DNA from: Bryobacteraceae bacterium
GTDB lineage: Bacteria > Acidobacteriota > Terriglobia > Bryobacterales > Bryobacteraceae
NCBI GenBank assembly: GCA_025928545.1
Contig: JAICJH010000005.1
Location: 105,502 to 169,501, forward strand
Length of the DNA: 64,000 nucleotides
Reading direction: 5' to 3'
Shown: piece after piece, positions 41,758-51,485 of the stretch
How positions within the stretch are numbered: position 1 is the stretch's first letter
How the letters are laid out: the number at the start of each line of letters is the position of its first letter
The notes under the pieces: generated by a model
Told to the model about the DNA's origin: nothing
The model's database searches: none
The model's input: the letters and a program-made list of their open reading frames with translations, nothing else
Translations under genes and position numbers: made by a program

Positions 41758-43271
41758 TCTTGCAACTCATTCGGCGCGATCCCGGATGGCGTGTACTGCC
41801 GCACGTGACCGTGGGCGTGGCGGCACTCGTGGCTCTGTGGCATGTCTATGCACCTGTTGAGCGAACGAACGGCGCGCGCTTCCTGCTATTCGAGGTCTGC
41901 ATGATTCCGCAGTTGCTGGCATTCATGGCAATGATCCCTCAATCTCAAGAGGCTCCTTTTCAAACGGCGCTTCCCATCACAGTGCGGCAGATCCTCCTCT
42001 CAAGATTGGTCTCGACAGCCACGATGATTGCCTTGCCATTGGCGGTGGCTGTAGCAATTCTCGAGGCGGTCGGAGACCCGGTGATTTCAGGGCTGCCCTA
42101 CGGCCTCTGGGCGCTTCAAATGTGCGTCGCGCTGGGATTGCAGTACCTTGCAGTGCGTATTGAGAAGTTCAATCCCCTGGTTCTTCCGGTGGTCATGGCG
42201 GTCACGACCGTGAGCGCCGGGCTGACGCTCGATTGGCCGAAGTGGAAGGTCTTCGCGCTCTGGATTGGCATATTCATCCTGCCTTTCATCCCGAGTGCGC
42301 GAAAGGCGATCTCAAGATCGCGCGACAATCCGGGTTTGGGCAGTTCGCACCGGCCCTGGTGGCGTACAGGTATTCGGTTAATTCCGAAGTCGATGACTTG
42401 GTTTCTCGTGCCATTGTTTGTCTTAGCGATGTTTCCGATAAACGTCGGCCTCGGCTCGTTCCTGCTTCCCCAATGGTTCGGCGCCCGCTTTCAATATTCT
42501 TTTCTCCAGACGCTGCCAATCCGGCGCCGGTTCATGCTCGCGGCGATTGCGATCCCCACGCTCCTCGGACTATGCTCCGCGTACGAAATTCAGGTAAATT
42601 TTTTGCCGTCATTCCGGGGAGTGCATGCGGGTAGGGCGCAAAACCTTTCACTCTGGAATGAAATCGGGCGCCGCAATATGGAATGCAAAACGCTCAATGT
42701 GCTGCCTGCGAGACAATACTGGTTGCCCGCTCAGGCAGACCGTGCGCCATTAATCGTGGCGCCGTGGGGAGAATCCTTTCAGCCTACAGTGACGCGAATG
42801 TCCGGCGATGACTTGTATAACCCATTCGCTGTCGGCTGCTCCAATAGTCCGCGTTTTTTCCAATGGCAGTTTGAAAGGGCGACTTCGCGGGCTTACGGCA
42901 AGCCGCTGACTTATCAAGAGGACGTCATATTGCCTCGGGCTTCCGGCGTGCGAATCCAGTTATTGACTTTGGGTGGAATCGTGGCTTTCTCGCTGTTTTC
43001 ACTGCTTACCGGGATGATCTTCGATTGGTACAGAATCAGGCGCTTCTCGAAGCGGGTGCGATATGGTTTGATGGTCCCGGCCGTGGCAGCGTTTATGGTC
43101 GCAATGTACTGGTGCTCAGATGACGAGATCATTTCGTGGCTAAACGGAGTGCTGCCCGCAAATTCTGCGCAAGCACTGGCTGTAATCGGCGTGCCAATTC
43201 TGATGTTGGCGATAGCATTAGACGCCGTCTTCCGGCAGCTTGAGTTTGCGCCGTTGCCGGTGCGAAAATAG
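41754..43271 (+). CDS. Large membrane protein, putative ABC permease B (paralogue of A)
   Basis: The 505-residue protein has the same plan as the preceding gene product: hydrophobic helices, a soluble segment (about 280-385) with VAPWGESFQPTV, YNPFAVGCSN and FFQWQFERATSRAYG, and a final helical bundle. It starts at GTG 41754, overlapping the previous stop (GTGA). It is the second subunit expected for the ABC transporter under the GntR regulator. The shared soluble motif indicates tandem duplication followed by divergence. Confidence 0.7.
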   Translation: MILQLIRRDPGWRVLPHVTVGVAALVALWHVYAPVERTNGARFLLFEVCMIPQLLAFMAMIPQSQEAPFQTALPITVRQILLSRLVSTATMIALPLAVAVAILEAVGDPVISGLPYGLWALQMCVALGLQYLAVRIEKFNPLVLPVVMAVTTVSAGLTLDWPKWKVFALWIGIFILPFIPSARKAISRSRDNPGLGSSHRPWWRTGIRLIPKSMTWFLVPLFVLAMFPINVGLGSFLLPQWFGARFQYSFLQTLPIRRRFMLAAIAIPTLLGLCSAYEIQVNFLPSFRGVHAGRAQNLSLWNEIGRRNMECKTLNVLPARQYWLPAQADRAPLIVAPWGESFQPTVTRMSGDDLYNPFAVGCSNSPRFFQWQFERATSRAYGKPLTYQEDVILPRASGVRIQLLTLGGIVAFSLFSLLTGMIFDWYRIRRFSKRVRYGLMVPAVAAFMVAMYWCSDDEIISWLNGVLPANSAQALAVIGVPILMLAIALDAVFRQLEFAPLPVRK

Positions 43272-43275
43272 GACA

Positions 43276-44994
43276 TTGACTACAGAGACAGATGGCTCTC
43301 AATGGCTGCCTAAATTATTCCTGAGCCTTCGCGATTATTCGCTTCACAAGTTCGCTCAGGATCTCGCGGCGGGAATCACAGTCGGCCTGGTCGCCTTGCC
43401 GCTCGCAATGGCGTTCGGGATTTCATCCGGCGTCACTCCGCAGGCCGGCATCTATACCGCGGTCATCGCTGGCTTTCTGATTTCGGCTCTGGGTGGATCG
43501 CGGGTTCAGATTGGCGGACCCACCGGCGCGTTCGTCGTCATCGTCGCCGGCATCATTGCGAAATTCGGGATCGGAGGCCTGGCGGTCGTAACCCTGATGG
43601 CCGGGGCCATTCTCATCGTGATGGGAGCGACCGGGCTCGGTTCGGCAGTGCGCTTCATTCCTCGGCCGGTCACCATCGGTTTCACCAATGGCATTGCGCT
43701 GCTGATTGCTTCCACGGAAGTCAAGGATTTTTTCGGCCTCAAAACCCCGCCGGTTCCGAGCGAGTTTGTGCCACGCATCAGGCTGTTGATCGAGCATGCC
43801 GCAACGGCCAATCCCGCGGCGATTGGTGTAGCGGTCTTTTCCCTGGCAGTGGTCATCCTGATGCCAAAAGTGACGAAGCGGCTACCCGGTTCGATTGTGG
43901 CTTTGCTGATTTGCACGGCGGCGGGGCTGATGTTTCAGCTGCCACTCGAAACCATCGGCACGAAATTCGGCGGGATTCCCAGTGGCTTACCTCCATTTGC
44001 ATTACCGGATCTGCGGCACGTCAATGTCATCCCACTCATTCCAGCCGCGTTCACAGTGGCGATGCTGGCGGCGATTGAAAGCCTGCTTTCGGCGGTGGTT
44101 GCCGACGGGATGTCGGGAGACCGCCACAATTCGAACGTGGAACTCATTGCGCAGGGAATCGCGAATCTTTGTTCGCCATTATTCGGCGGCATTCCGGCCA
44201 CGGGCGCAATCGCCCGCACGGCCACCAATGTTCGTTCAGGCGCAAAGAGTCCGGTCGCGGGAATTGTTCATGCGCTGACGCTGCTCGTCATCCTGCTGGT
44301 GGCGGCTCCGGTGGCGAAGTTCATCCCGCTGGCCACGTTGGCGGCGGTGCTTTTTGTCGTGGCCTACAACATGGGCGAGTGGCGTGAGATCCGCGTTATC
44401 CTGCGTTTATCGAAAGCGGATATCGCGGTGTGGGCCACAACATTCGGGTTGACAGTTCTGGCCGATCTCACGATCGCGGTGGAAGTTGGGATGGGCCTGG
44501 CTGCTCTGCTTTACATCCACCGTATCTCGGAAACCACCAGCGTCACGCCTGTAACCGAGGACTATCTGCGTTCCGGTTATGCCCACATCCTCCAGGACAA
44601 GCAGTTGCCGCCGTACGTGATGATCCTGCGAATCCACGGGCCTTTTCTGTTCGGCACGACGGAGAAGCTGGCGGAGGCGACAAGGGACCTGACAACCTTT
44701 CCGCCCGTTCTCGCGCTGCGCCTGCGAAACATGACGGCGCTCGATGCCACGGGGCTGCACGCCATCGCGGTGCTGGCCAAACGGCTTCGGGATTCGGGCC
44801 GGACGCTGCTGCTTTGCGGAGCGCGCGATCAACCGCACGCGCTGATTTCGGAATCGGATCTGGCGGATGAAGTTGGCCGCGAGAATATTCTGCCGAATGT
44901 GGATGCAGCGCTGACCAGGGCACAGGAAGTTTATGCGGATTTCAGCGGCGTAGGCGGAGAGTTCGCGAAAGACATGACCAACGCGCCCGTCTGA
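43276..44994 (+). CDS. SulP-family anion transporter with STAS domain
   Basis: This protein of about 572 residues has the SulP layout. The membrane part (about 20-420) includes DLAAGITVGLVALPLAMAFG and VQIGGPTGAFVVIVAGI. A cytoplasmic STAS domain follows (about 440-550) with MTALDATGLHAI, where serine of the usual DSSG is replaced by threonine. SulP proteins import sulfate, bicarbonate or other anions with protons or sodium. The TTG at 43276 is chosen because an upstream frame start at 43240 would overlap the ABC gene. No carbonic anhydrase or sulfate-assimilation gene is adjacent, so the ion is undecided. Confidence 0.85.
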   Translation: MTTETDGSQWLPKLFLSLRDYSLHKFAQDLAAGITVGLVALPLAMAFGISSGVTPQAGIYTAVIAGFLISALGGSRVQIGGPTGAFVVIVAGIIAKFGIGGLAVVTLMAGAILIVMGATGLGSAVRFIPRPVTIGFTNGIALLIASTEVKDFFGLKTPPVPSEFVPRIRLLIEHAATANPAAIGVAVFSLAVVILMPKVTKRLPGSIVALLICTAAGLMFQLPLETIGTKFGGIPSGLPPFALPDLRHVNVIPLIPAAFTVAMLAAIESLLSAVVADGMSGDRHNSNVELIAQGIANLCSPLFGGIPATGAIARTATNVRSGAKSPVAGIVHALTLLVILLVAAPVAKFIPLATLAAVLFVVAYNMGEWREIRVILRLSKADIAVWATTFGLTVLADLTIAVEVGMGLAALLYIHRISETTSVTPVTEDYLRSGYAHILQDKQLPPYVMILRIHGPFLFGTTEKLAEATRDLTTFPPVLALRLRNMTALDATGLHAIAVLAKRLRDSGRTLLLCGARDQPHALISESDLADEVGRENILPNVDAALTRAQEVYADFSGVGGEFAKDMTNAPV

Positions 44995-45082
44995 CCCCCT
45001 CACAAAGAGGGTCGCGAAAACGGTCATAATAGGGATCGGACCGGTGGAACCCACATTTCACAGCGGGCGTCCAGAGTACTTT

Positions 45083-46783
45083 ATGCTACGCAAAGTCATT
45101 CCGTTGCTCCTGATTTCTTCGCTGGGTGCGTTCGCACAGTTTGGCGGCATTGGGCTGCCCGGCGGCATCAGTTTACCGGGCGGGACTTATCCCGGCGGGA
45201 CTTATCCCGGCGGCACCTATCCCGGCGGCACCTATCCCGGTGGGACTTATCCCGGTGGGACTTATCCCGGCGGGCAAATTCCCGGCGGGCAAATTCCGGG
45301 TGGGCAAATTCCGGGTGGGCAAATACCGGCCGGAATACCGGGCAGCGGGCGTACGATGCCGGGCATGAATCAAATGCTCGAAGGCAACCTGCGGCAGATA
45401 TCGCCTGTCGATCTTGCGATCGAAACGAGCGATTCGCGCATTATCCAGATGAGACTGGCGCAGAACGCTCGTCTTTATTCAACATTCGGAAGCGCCAGAA
45501 TATCCGACTTCGATCCCGGCGATTTCGTCACCGTCCAGGCAACAGCGGATCTGAATGGCAACTTCCAGGCCAACACCGTGACGATGGAACGCAAAGGCAC
45601 GCCGGAAGAGCGCCGCACGGCTTCTCAGCCTCTCAATACGTCGATGCATGCCGGAAATAACGGGAATTCGCAAAGCGGTAAGGCGAACGATCCGCCGAAC
45701 GATTCGAGCGACAGTGATCGCCCGGTTCTGCGGCGCGCCGGTTCGGCTTCAGATTCGGACAATACATCCTCCCCCTCGGCATCGAATGACGACGGCCGTC
45801 CGCGAATGCACCGGGCGGATTCGGCGAGTTCGGACAGCAACAATTCGGCGCCGGTACAAACAGCGAGAGCTACTCCGATGCCCGGCGATCCCGGCCCGCC
45901 GACCATGCGTCGTGGGGCAGCGCCGCGGGATCAGGCAGCTTCGGATTCCAGCGGCGACTCCACTCCCTCGCGGCCAAGCGTGCGCGCCACTGAAGTGAAC
46001 GGCGTAACGCAATTGCCCGCCGCGCCTCCGCAGGTGGCAAACGACAGACTGCCGTCGCCTTCAGGCACCTACGCCACGGACGATCCCATCATCGATAAGA
46101 CCCGCGAGACAGCGTTCGAATTCACGGAATCCCTGCCGGACTATATCGTGAAGCAATTCACGACGCGGTATCAGTCGGATTCCTCCAGCCGCGGCAAGAC
46201 GTCATGGCAGCCGATGGACCTCGTAAGCGCAGATGTCGTCATGGAAAACGGAAAAGAGACCTACAAGAATCTGATGGTCAATGGCAAGGCTACGAAGGAT
46301 GTGGATAAGACGGGATCGTGGTCGGAGGGCGAGTTCGCCAGCACGATGCAGGCAATTCTCTCGCCTGCCAGCGACGCGCTGTTTACAAACAAGCGCTCGA
46401 CGACGATTGTGAACCGCCCTGCCTACCGGTACGACTATTCCATCGAGCAGCCGCGTTCCAGCTGGCAGGTGTACGCCGGCGGTTCCAGGTTCCGGCCGGC
46501 TTACGGCGGGGCGATCTGGATCGACAAGGAAACGTCGCGTGTACTTCGGCTCGAAATGTCAGCCCGCAATATTCCCAAAGAGTTTCCGCTGGATCAGGTT
46601 GAATCCGCGGTCGATTACGATTTCGTGCTGATTGGCAGTAAGAAGTATTTGCTGCCGACGCATTCCGAAGCGTTGAGTTGCCAGCGGGGCACAACGGAAT
46701 GCAGCCGCAATGTAATTGAATTCCGCAATTATAAAAAGTACGGCGCGGATTCCAATATCACGTTCGAAGATCCGGTCAAGTAG
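45083..46783 (+). CDS. Secreted repeat protein with PGG(T/Q)(Y/I) tract
   Basis: From ATG 45083 the protein has about 566 residues. It has a signal peptide (LRKVIPLLLISSLGAFAQ), then a collagen- or elastin-like tract of ten pentapeptides (six PGGTY, four PGGQI). A beta-rich segment (VDLAIETSDSRIIQMRLAQN) follows, with a Ser/Asp/Arg-rich linker of about 150 residues (about 200-330) and a conserved C-terminal domain (about 345-566) with a paired cysteine at SCQRGTTEC. It is probably anchored or released at the cell surface; function unknown. The linker and repeats suggest an extended stalk. Confidence 0.75.
   Translation: MLRKVIPLLLISSLGAFAQFGGIGLPGGISLPGGTYPGGTYPGGTYPGGTYPGGTYPGGTYPGGQIPGGQIPGGQIPGGQIPAGIPGSGRTMPGMNQMLEGNLRQISPVDLAIETSDSRIIQMRLAQNARLYSTFGSARISDFDPGDFVTVQATADLNGNFQANTVTMERKGTPEERRTASQPLNTSMHAGNNGNSQSGKANDPPNDSSDSDRPVLRRAGSASDSDNTSSPSASNDDGRPRMHRADSASSDSNNSAPVQTARATPMPGDPGPPTMRRGAAPRDQAASDSSGDSTPSRPSVRATEVNGVTQLPAAPPQVANDRLPSPSGTYATDDPIIDKTRETAFEFTESLPDYIVKQFTTRYQSDSSSRGKTSWQPMDLVSADVVMENGKETYKNLMVNGKATKDVDKTGSWSEGEFASTMQAILSPASDALFTNKRSTTIVNRPAYRYDYSIEQPRSSWQVYAGGSRFRPAYGGAIWIDKETSRVLRLEMSARNIPKEFPLDQVESAVDYDFVLIGSKKYLLPTHSEALSCQRGTTECSRNVIEFRNYKKYGADSNITFEDPVK
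45176..45325 (+). repeat. Ten tandem 15-base repeats inside the secreted repeat gene
   Basis: Ten in-frame 15-base units encode PGGTY (six) then PGGQI (four). Silent third-base changes occur in adjacent pairs: units 3 and 4 share CGGCACCTAT, units 5 and 6 share CGGTGGGACTTAT, and units 7 and 8 share CGGCGGGCAAATT. This suggests growth by duplication. Such tracts can gain or lose units by slippage. Confidence 0.95.
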
Positions 46784-47873
46784 TTGCCGGCTTATTCGCG
46801 CGGGTAATCTGCCGCAGACTCGCCGCGGGCATTTCTATCCACCAGCCATCGCGTTCGCCGGTTTCTTTCAGCGACGCCCATTCGTTTCGCGCGATATCGA
46901 CGACGAGTCCCGCGCCGAAATCGGCCTGAACCGACTGGGTGCGTTCGGTGATGCGTCCAAGATCCGCCCTGATACGATTGGCGCCTGGTCGCGTTGTAAT
47001 TCGCAACTCTTCCGGACGCGCACAGAGAGCCACGCGATCGCCCCGGAAACAGCCGCGCAAATGCGGGCCATCTATTTCGGTTTCGAGCAGGCGTACTCGG
47101 CTGGTTTGGCGGCCGGGATCGAGTGTCAGAACTTCGGCTTCATAGAGATTAAAGCCGCCGAGCAAACGGGCCACATCGGCGGTACCGGGATTGCGGAGTA
47201 AATCGAGAGGCGCGGCACGATGCAGAATTGTCCCCGCGTCGTAGATCAACACCCGATCGGCCAGCACGAAGCACTCTTCGGGATTGTGAGTCACCAGCAG
47301 GATCGGGATGGCGAGTGACTGGCGGATTTCGAGAATGATGGAGTGAAGATCGGCGCGCAGGGTGGCATCGAGACCGTTGGCAGGTTCGTCCAGGAGTAAA
47401 GCCTGTGGGTTCGCAATCAGAGCGCGTGCGATGGAGCCTCGCTGTTTTTGCCCGCCGGAAAGTTCGCGGGGATAGCGGCCCGCAAGATCGGTAATGCGAA
47501 AACGATCCAGAAGCTCGGCAATCCGACGATGACGTTCCAGGCGCGGCAGACGAACCGCAGCGAAATCGAGATTGGCGCGCAATGTCATGTGAGGAAACAG
47601 CGCGTAATTCTGAAATACGTAGCCGCACTGGCGCTCACGCGGAGGACGGTGGACGTGCGCGCCGGAGTCAAACAGGATGCGATCGTTGAGGATGATGCGG
47701 CCGGAATCGGGGGCGGTGAATCCCGCGATTGTATCCAGAGTGAGAGTCTTGCCGGAGCCGCTGGGCCCGTAAAGAACGGTGACGCCCGGGGCCGCCTCAA
47801 ATTCCACGTTGAGGGTGAAGCCTGCCGAATCCGGGCCTACCGGAAAATGCTTACTGATGTTGGCGCGGAGCAT
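46776..47873 (-). CDS. modC: Molybdate-type ABC transporter ATP-binding protein
   Basis: The 365-residue ATPase has Walker A YGPSGSGKTLTLDTI (about residues 35-49), signature LSGGQKQRGSIARAL, Walker B LLLDEPANGLD and the switch histidine in LLVTHNPEE. A C-terminal regulatory region of about 120 residues (LLETEIDGPHLRG onward) resembles the TOBE/Mop part of ModC that binds oxyanion. The permease gene modB lies just upstream (3-base gap), in the same direction. The modA binding-protein gene is not adjacent. Its 3' end overlaps the secreted repeat gene on the other strand by 8 bases. Confidence 0.85.
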   Translation of the reverse strand: MLRANISKHFPVGPDSAGFTLNVEFEAAPGVTVLYGPSGSGKTLTLDTIAGFTAPDSGRIILNDRILFDSGAHVHRPPRERQCGYVFQNYALFPHMTLRANLDFAAVRLPRLERHRRIAELLDRFRITDLAGRYPRELSGGQKQRGSIARALIANPQALLLDEPANGLDATLRADLHSIILEIRQSLAIPILLVTHNPEECFVLADRVLIYDAGTILHRAAPLDLLRNPGTADVARLLGGFNLYEAEVLTLDPGRQTSRVRLLETEIDGPHLRGCFRGDRVALCARPEELRITTRPGANRIRADLGRITERTQSVQADFGAGLVVDIARNEWASLKETGERDGWWIEMPAASLRQITRANKPATT

Positions 47874-47876
47874 AGG

Positions 47877-48545
47877 TTAGAGGCTCACGCGCTTTCTCTC
47901 CAGGCGATTGGCAAGAAACACAATCGCGGCGGTCAGGATGGAAATCACGATGACGAGAACACGCGCTACCAGGGTATTCCCGGATTCCACAGCGTCGAAT
48001 ATCGCGATGGCAGCGGTCTGCGTACGGCCCGGAATATCGCCGGCAATCATCAGTGTGGCGCCGAAATCGCCGAGCGAGCGGGCGAAGGCGAGGACCGTCG
48101 CGGCCGCGATCGGGCGGCGCGCGAGCGGCAGGCTGATACGCCAGAACAGACGCCACTCGGAGGCACCCAAACTGCGGCCCGCGCGCTCGCAGGCGATGTC
48201 GACCGATTCGAGCGCGGCGCGGGACGACTTGATCAGCAGAGGGATTGCATGCAGCGTGGAAGCAATGACGGCAGCGCGCCAGGTAAAGACGAGCGGCGAA
48301 CCTGTGATGGCTTCCCAGGCGCGGCCGAGCCAGCTGGAACGTCCGATGACAACGAGAAGGTAATAACCGAGAACCGTCGGCGGCAGCGCGAGGGGCAGGG
48401 TTGCGAGAGCATCTAACAGATCTTTGCCGGGAAAGTCGCGATTGGCGAGGAGCCATGCCAGCCAAAGGCCGATGGCCACGGCGATGAGCGTGGCGGCGGT
48501 GGCGACTTCGAGGCTGAGCCAGAGCGGAAACCAGTCGATGTGCAT
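47877..48545 (-). CDS. modB: Molybdate-type ABC transporter permease
   Basis: The 222-residue permease has about five membrane helices and the EAA-type loop ERAGRSLGASEWRLFWRISLPLARR, which docks to the ATPase. LPLALPPTVLGYYLLV near residues 50-65 and RSLGDFGATLMIAGDIPGRTQT toward the end are typical of ModB. Together with ModC it imports molybdate or tungstate, but the binding protein ModA must be encoded elsewhere or the pair uses another oxyanion. Confidence 0.88.
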   Translation of the reverse strand: MHIDWFPLWLSLEVATAATLIAVAIGLWLAWLLANRDFPGKDLLDALATLPLALPPTVLGYYLLVVIGRSSWLGRAWEAITGSPLVFTWRAAVIASTLHAIPLLIKSSRAALESVDIACERAGRSLGASEWRLFWRISLPLARRPIAAATVLAFARSLGDFGATLMIAGDIPGRTQTAAIAIFDAVESGNTLVARVLVIVISILTAAIVFLANRLERKRVSL

Positions 48546-48616
48546 CGGTTGGAATCCTATTTTGGCATGGATATTTGATTATGGATATAGTGCGAACTGG
48601 TCGGAAGACCGGTTGG

Positions 48617-49666
48617 TCAGAATTTGACGGCGCCGTTATAACCCGTCATCTCCAGATAGCCGACTCCTTTGTTTGTGCCTTCGTAAGTGACAGCGCCTTC
48701 CCAGTAACTGGGGCCGGTCTTGCTGAGAAGTTCCTGATTATCGAGGGCGGCCTTGCAGGTGACATCCAGCTTGAGAGATGGCACGCGGATCCGCCAGCTG
48801 ATCGGATACTTCCCCCATTTGGCGAGGGGTTCGAGGATAAAGTCCACTTTCTTCAGACGGTGAGCGTTTCCGGCGCTATCGATGAACGTGCCTGACGAAT
48901 ACGGGTCGATGGAGCCGTCCTGCTTACGCAGATCGAAGAGCATCAGTTCGGTGTTGTTGTCGAATTGCATGCTGAACCAGTCCCAGCCAGTCTGGTCGCC
49001 GGCGAGCTGTTCGGTGAACCATTCGTGATCCATCCAGGCTTGCCCTGAGACATCGAACGTGTTTTTGGCGGCCGTGATTCGGCCTGTGACCGACAACTTC
49101 GGGAATGAGACATAGTAAGATGCCTTTCCCCGCCCCGCGGCTTTTTGGCTGAGGCCGTTCTCGCCATTGATCACGAATGGCTTCACGGGTTTTAAATCCA
49201 GATGGAAGCGGAAGGGTCCTGCGATCGCATCCAGAGTTTGGGTGTCGGCGTTCCACTTCGCCTGCCAGTTACCGTTCCAGACACGCTGATCATGAAAGGA
49301 AGCGCCGGCGATTCCGGGACCTTCGCGATTCGGGCGTTCTTCATACCAGAAGTGCTTGCCATCGATGTCGGTGACCGCCGCATGAGCGAGATAAACGTCT
49401 TTGACGGCCCATGCCGATGGATTATCCGTGGTGCGGTTCTGGCCCTGCCGGAAAAAGACCAGCTCGAAGCCGAACCGTTTACCGTGCCCGTCCGCCACAT
49501 TACCTGTGTAATACCACCATTCGGTGCGGAAGTCTTGGTGCTCGAAGTGATCGCGTGGAAACTGGTAGTGATAGCCGGGGAGAGCCTCGCGCCAGTCTGG
49601 TCCGTCAGCCAGGATGGGGACTGTCAGCAGAGCGGCGGCCAGCACGAAGGGATAAAAGGTCCGCAA
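48617..49666 (-). CDS. Secreted CrtC/AttH-like lipocalin-fold protein
   Basis: The protein of about 349 residues has a hydrophobic export segment (FYPFVLAAALLTVPILAD). DHFEHQDFRTEWWYYTGNV follows, the diagnostic start of the AttH/hydroxyneurosporene-synthase (CrtC) family, then KRFGFELVFFRQG, WAVKDVYLAHAAV and WMDHEWFTEQ. The fold is two lipocalin-like barrels. CrtC adds water to carotenoids, but most AttH homologues have no proven activity and often sit beside lipid-export ABC genes. TTG at 49666 is chosen because upstream sequence would overlap metX; an earlier in-frame start would add 91 residues without recognisable sequence. Confidence 0.8.
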   Translation of the reverse strand: MRTFYPFVLAAALLTVPILADGPDWREALPGYHYQFPRDHFEHQDFRTEWWYYTGNVADGHGKRFGFELVFFRQGQNRTTDNPSAWAVKDVYLAHAAVTDIDGKHFWYEERPNREGPGIAGASFHDQRVWNGNWQAKWNADTQTLDAIAGPFRFHLDLKPVKPFVINGENGLSQKAAGRGKASYYVSFPKLSVTGRITAAKNTFDVSGQAWMDHEWFTEQLAGDQTGWDWFSMQFDNNTELMLFDLRKQDGSIDPYSSGTFIDSAGNAHRLKKVDFILEPLAKWGKYPISWRIRVPSLKLDVTCKAALDNQELLSKTGPSYWEGAVTYEGTNKGVGYLEMTGYNGAVKF

Positions 49667-49762
49667 GTTCCAGCTTATCGCTCTCCGATGGTAGCTTCGA
49701 CAAGCGCTCTGCTGCAAACAGCATGTAATACGAGCCGCTCTTGCTAACATGAGGTTTCCACG

Positions 49763-50872
49763 ATGGTCGTTGAGACACAGACAGCACGCTTCGACAGCAT
49801 TGCCCTCGATTCGGGAGCGACGCTGAGCCCGGTTGAAATTGCATATGAGACGTATGGCAAGCTGAATGCCGCCGGCAGCAATGCGATCCTGATCGGGCAC
49901 GCGTTCACCGGCGACGCGCACGCGGCTGGTGTGAATCACGAGGGCAAGCCGGGCTGGTGGGACAACATGATCGGTCCCGGCAAGGCTTTCGATACAGACC
50001 GCTACTTCATCATCTGCAGCAACGTATTGGGAGGTTGCCAGGGCACCAGCGGACCAGGTTGTGTGAATCCGGCCACCGGACGCGCTTATGCCATGAGCTT
50101 TCCGGTGATCACGATCCGCGACATGGTGCGTCTTCAGAAAATGCTGGTGGATTCGCTAAGCATCCGCCGCCTGCTCAGTGTCGCCGGCGGTTCCATGGGC
50201 GGAATGCAGGCACTGGAATGGGCCGTGAGCTACCCGGAGATGGTCCGTTCGGCGATTCCCATTGCGACGACCTGGCGCCACAGTGCGCAGCAGATTGCAT
50301 TCAATGAGGTGGGCCGTCAGGCGATCATGGCTGATCCCGACTGGGCCAAAGGCGATTATTACGAGACGAAGCCGCCGGCGCGCGGGCTTTCCGTCGCCCG
50401 CATGGTGGGGCACATTACGTATATGAGCGACGAATCCATGCGTGAGAAGTTCGGCCGCCGCCTGCGGGAGAAAGAAAAATTCGGTTTCGATTTCGGAGTG
50501 GATTTCGAAGTGGAAAGTTATCTGCGCTACCGCGGCAATCAGTTCGTTTCGCGTTTCGACGCCAACTCGTATCTCTACATCACGAAGGCGGAGGACTACT
50601 TCGATCTGACGAATGGAACCGGTCGTCTGGTGGATGCGTTCAGCTCCGTCGATACGCGATTCCTGGTGATCAGTTTCACTTCGGACTGGCTGTATCCCAG
50701 TTATCAGTCGCAGGAAATTGTGCGCGTGCTGCGGCGCATCAACGGAGACGTGGCTTATTGCGATCTCCAGTCCAACTACGGTCACGATGCGTTCCTGGTC
50801 GATATCGCGGAGCAAACCGATCTGGTGCGCGGATTTCTGGAAAGCACGGCGCGGCTGGCGGAGGCGGCATGA
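49763..50872 (+). CDS. metX: Homoserine O-acetyltransferase
   Basis: The 369-residue alpha/beta hydrolase enzyme acetylates homoserine from acetyl-CoA for methionine synthesis. Marks are [13 protein letters not shown] (oxyanion region), the nucleophile elbow [33 protein letters not shown] and the catalytic histidine in [13 protein letters not shown]-rich sequence precedes the ATG. Its stop codon overlaps the start of metW (ATGA), the usual metXW pairing. No riboswitch is seen in the short spacer. Confidence 0.93.
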   Translation: MVVETQTARFDSIALDSGATLSPVEIAYETYGKLNAAGSNAILIGHAFTGDAHAAGVNHEGKPGWWDNMIGPGKAFDTDRYFIICSNVLGGCQGTSGPGCVNPATGRAYAMSFPVITIRDMVRLQKMLVDSLSIRRLLSVAGGSMGGMQALEWAVSYPEMVRSAIPIATTWRHSAQQIAFNEVGRQAIMADPDWAKGDYYETKPPARGLSVARMVGHITYMSDESMREKFGRRLREKEKFGFDFGVDFEVESYLRYRGNQFVSRFDANSYLYITKAEDYFDLTNGTGRLVDAFSSVDTRFLVISFTSDWLYPSYQSQEIVRVLRRINGDVAYCDLQSNYGHDAFLVDIAEQTDLVRGFLESTARLAEAA

Positions 50873-51468
50873 TGGCGACAAGTTCGCTTGAGGCCCGCCC
50901 CGATTTCAAGATCATCGCGGAAATTATTCAGCCGGGCACGCGAGTGCTTGACCTGGGTTGCGGAGAAGGCTTGCTGCTGGCGTGGCTGGCCGCTAACAAG
51001 AAGGTGCTGGCGCGGGGCGTAGAGATCGATTCGTCGGACGTGCGAAAAGCGATCGGGCGCGGAGTGTCGGCATACCAGGGCGACATCGATGAAGGGCTGG
51101 CGGATTATCCGGACAAAGCCTTCGATTACGTCATCCTGAGCCAGACTTTGCAGGAGACTCGCGCGCCGCTGCGGGTGCTGACGGAAATGCTGCGGGTGGG
51201 GCGGAAGGCAATCATTTCATTTCCGAACTTCGGGCACTGGCGAGTCAGGGCTGCGATGCTGTTCAGCGGTCAGGCGCCGAAGACGGATCTTTTTCCCTAC
51301 GACTGGTACAACTCGCCGAATATCCATTTTCTTTCGATCAACGATTTTGAGGATCTTTGCCGCAAAAATGGATTTCCGATTGAGCGGCGGTATTTTTTGT
51401 CGGGTTCGAAGAACGTGAGTTGGCTACCGAATTTGTGGGCTCAGACAGCTGTGTTTTTGGTGGGTTAG
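50869..51468 (+). CDS. metW: Methionine biosynthesis protein MetW
   Basis: The 199-residue methyltransferase-fold protein has [17 protein letters not shown] (SAM-binding loop at about residues 22-38) and [17 protein letters not shown], conserved in MetW. MetW is needed with MetX for homoserine acetylation in several bacteria, where it activates MetX. The ATG at 50869 overlaps the metX stop; a second ATG at 50872 is equally possible. The C-terminal part ([19 protein letters not shown]) matches the MetW family. Confidence 0.9.
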   Translation: MMATSSLEARPDFKIIAEIIQPGTRVLDLGCGEGLLLAWLAANKKVLARGVEIDSSDVRKAIGRGVSAYQGDIDEGLADYPDKAFDYVILSQTLQETRAPLRVLTEMLRVGRKAIISFPNFGHWRVRAAMLFSGQAPKTDLFPYDWYNSPNIHFLSINDFEDLCRKNGFPIERRYFLSGSKNVSWLPNLWAQTAVFLVG

Positions 51469-51485
51469 GGCTTTTCCGCCACAGG

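Noticed and set aside
45176..45325. CRISPR-like array
   Set aside because: The repeats are contiguous 15-base coding units without spacers, in frame with a secreted protein.
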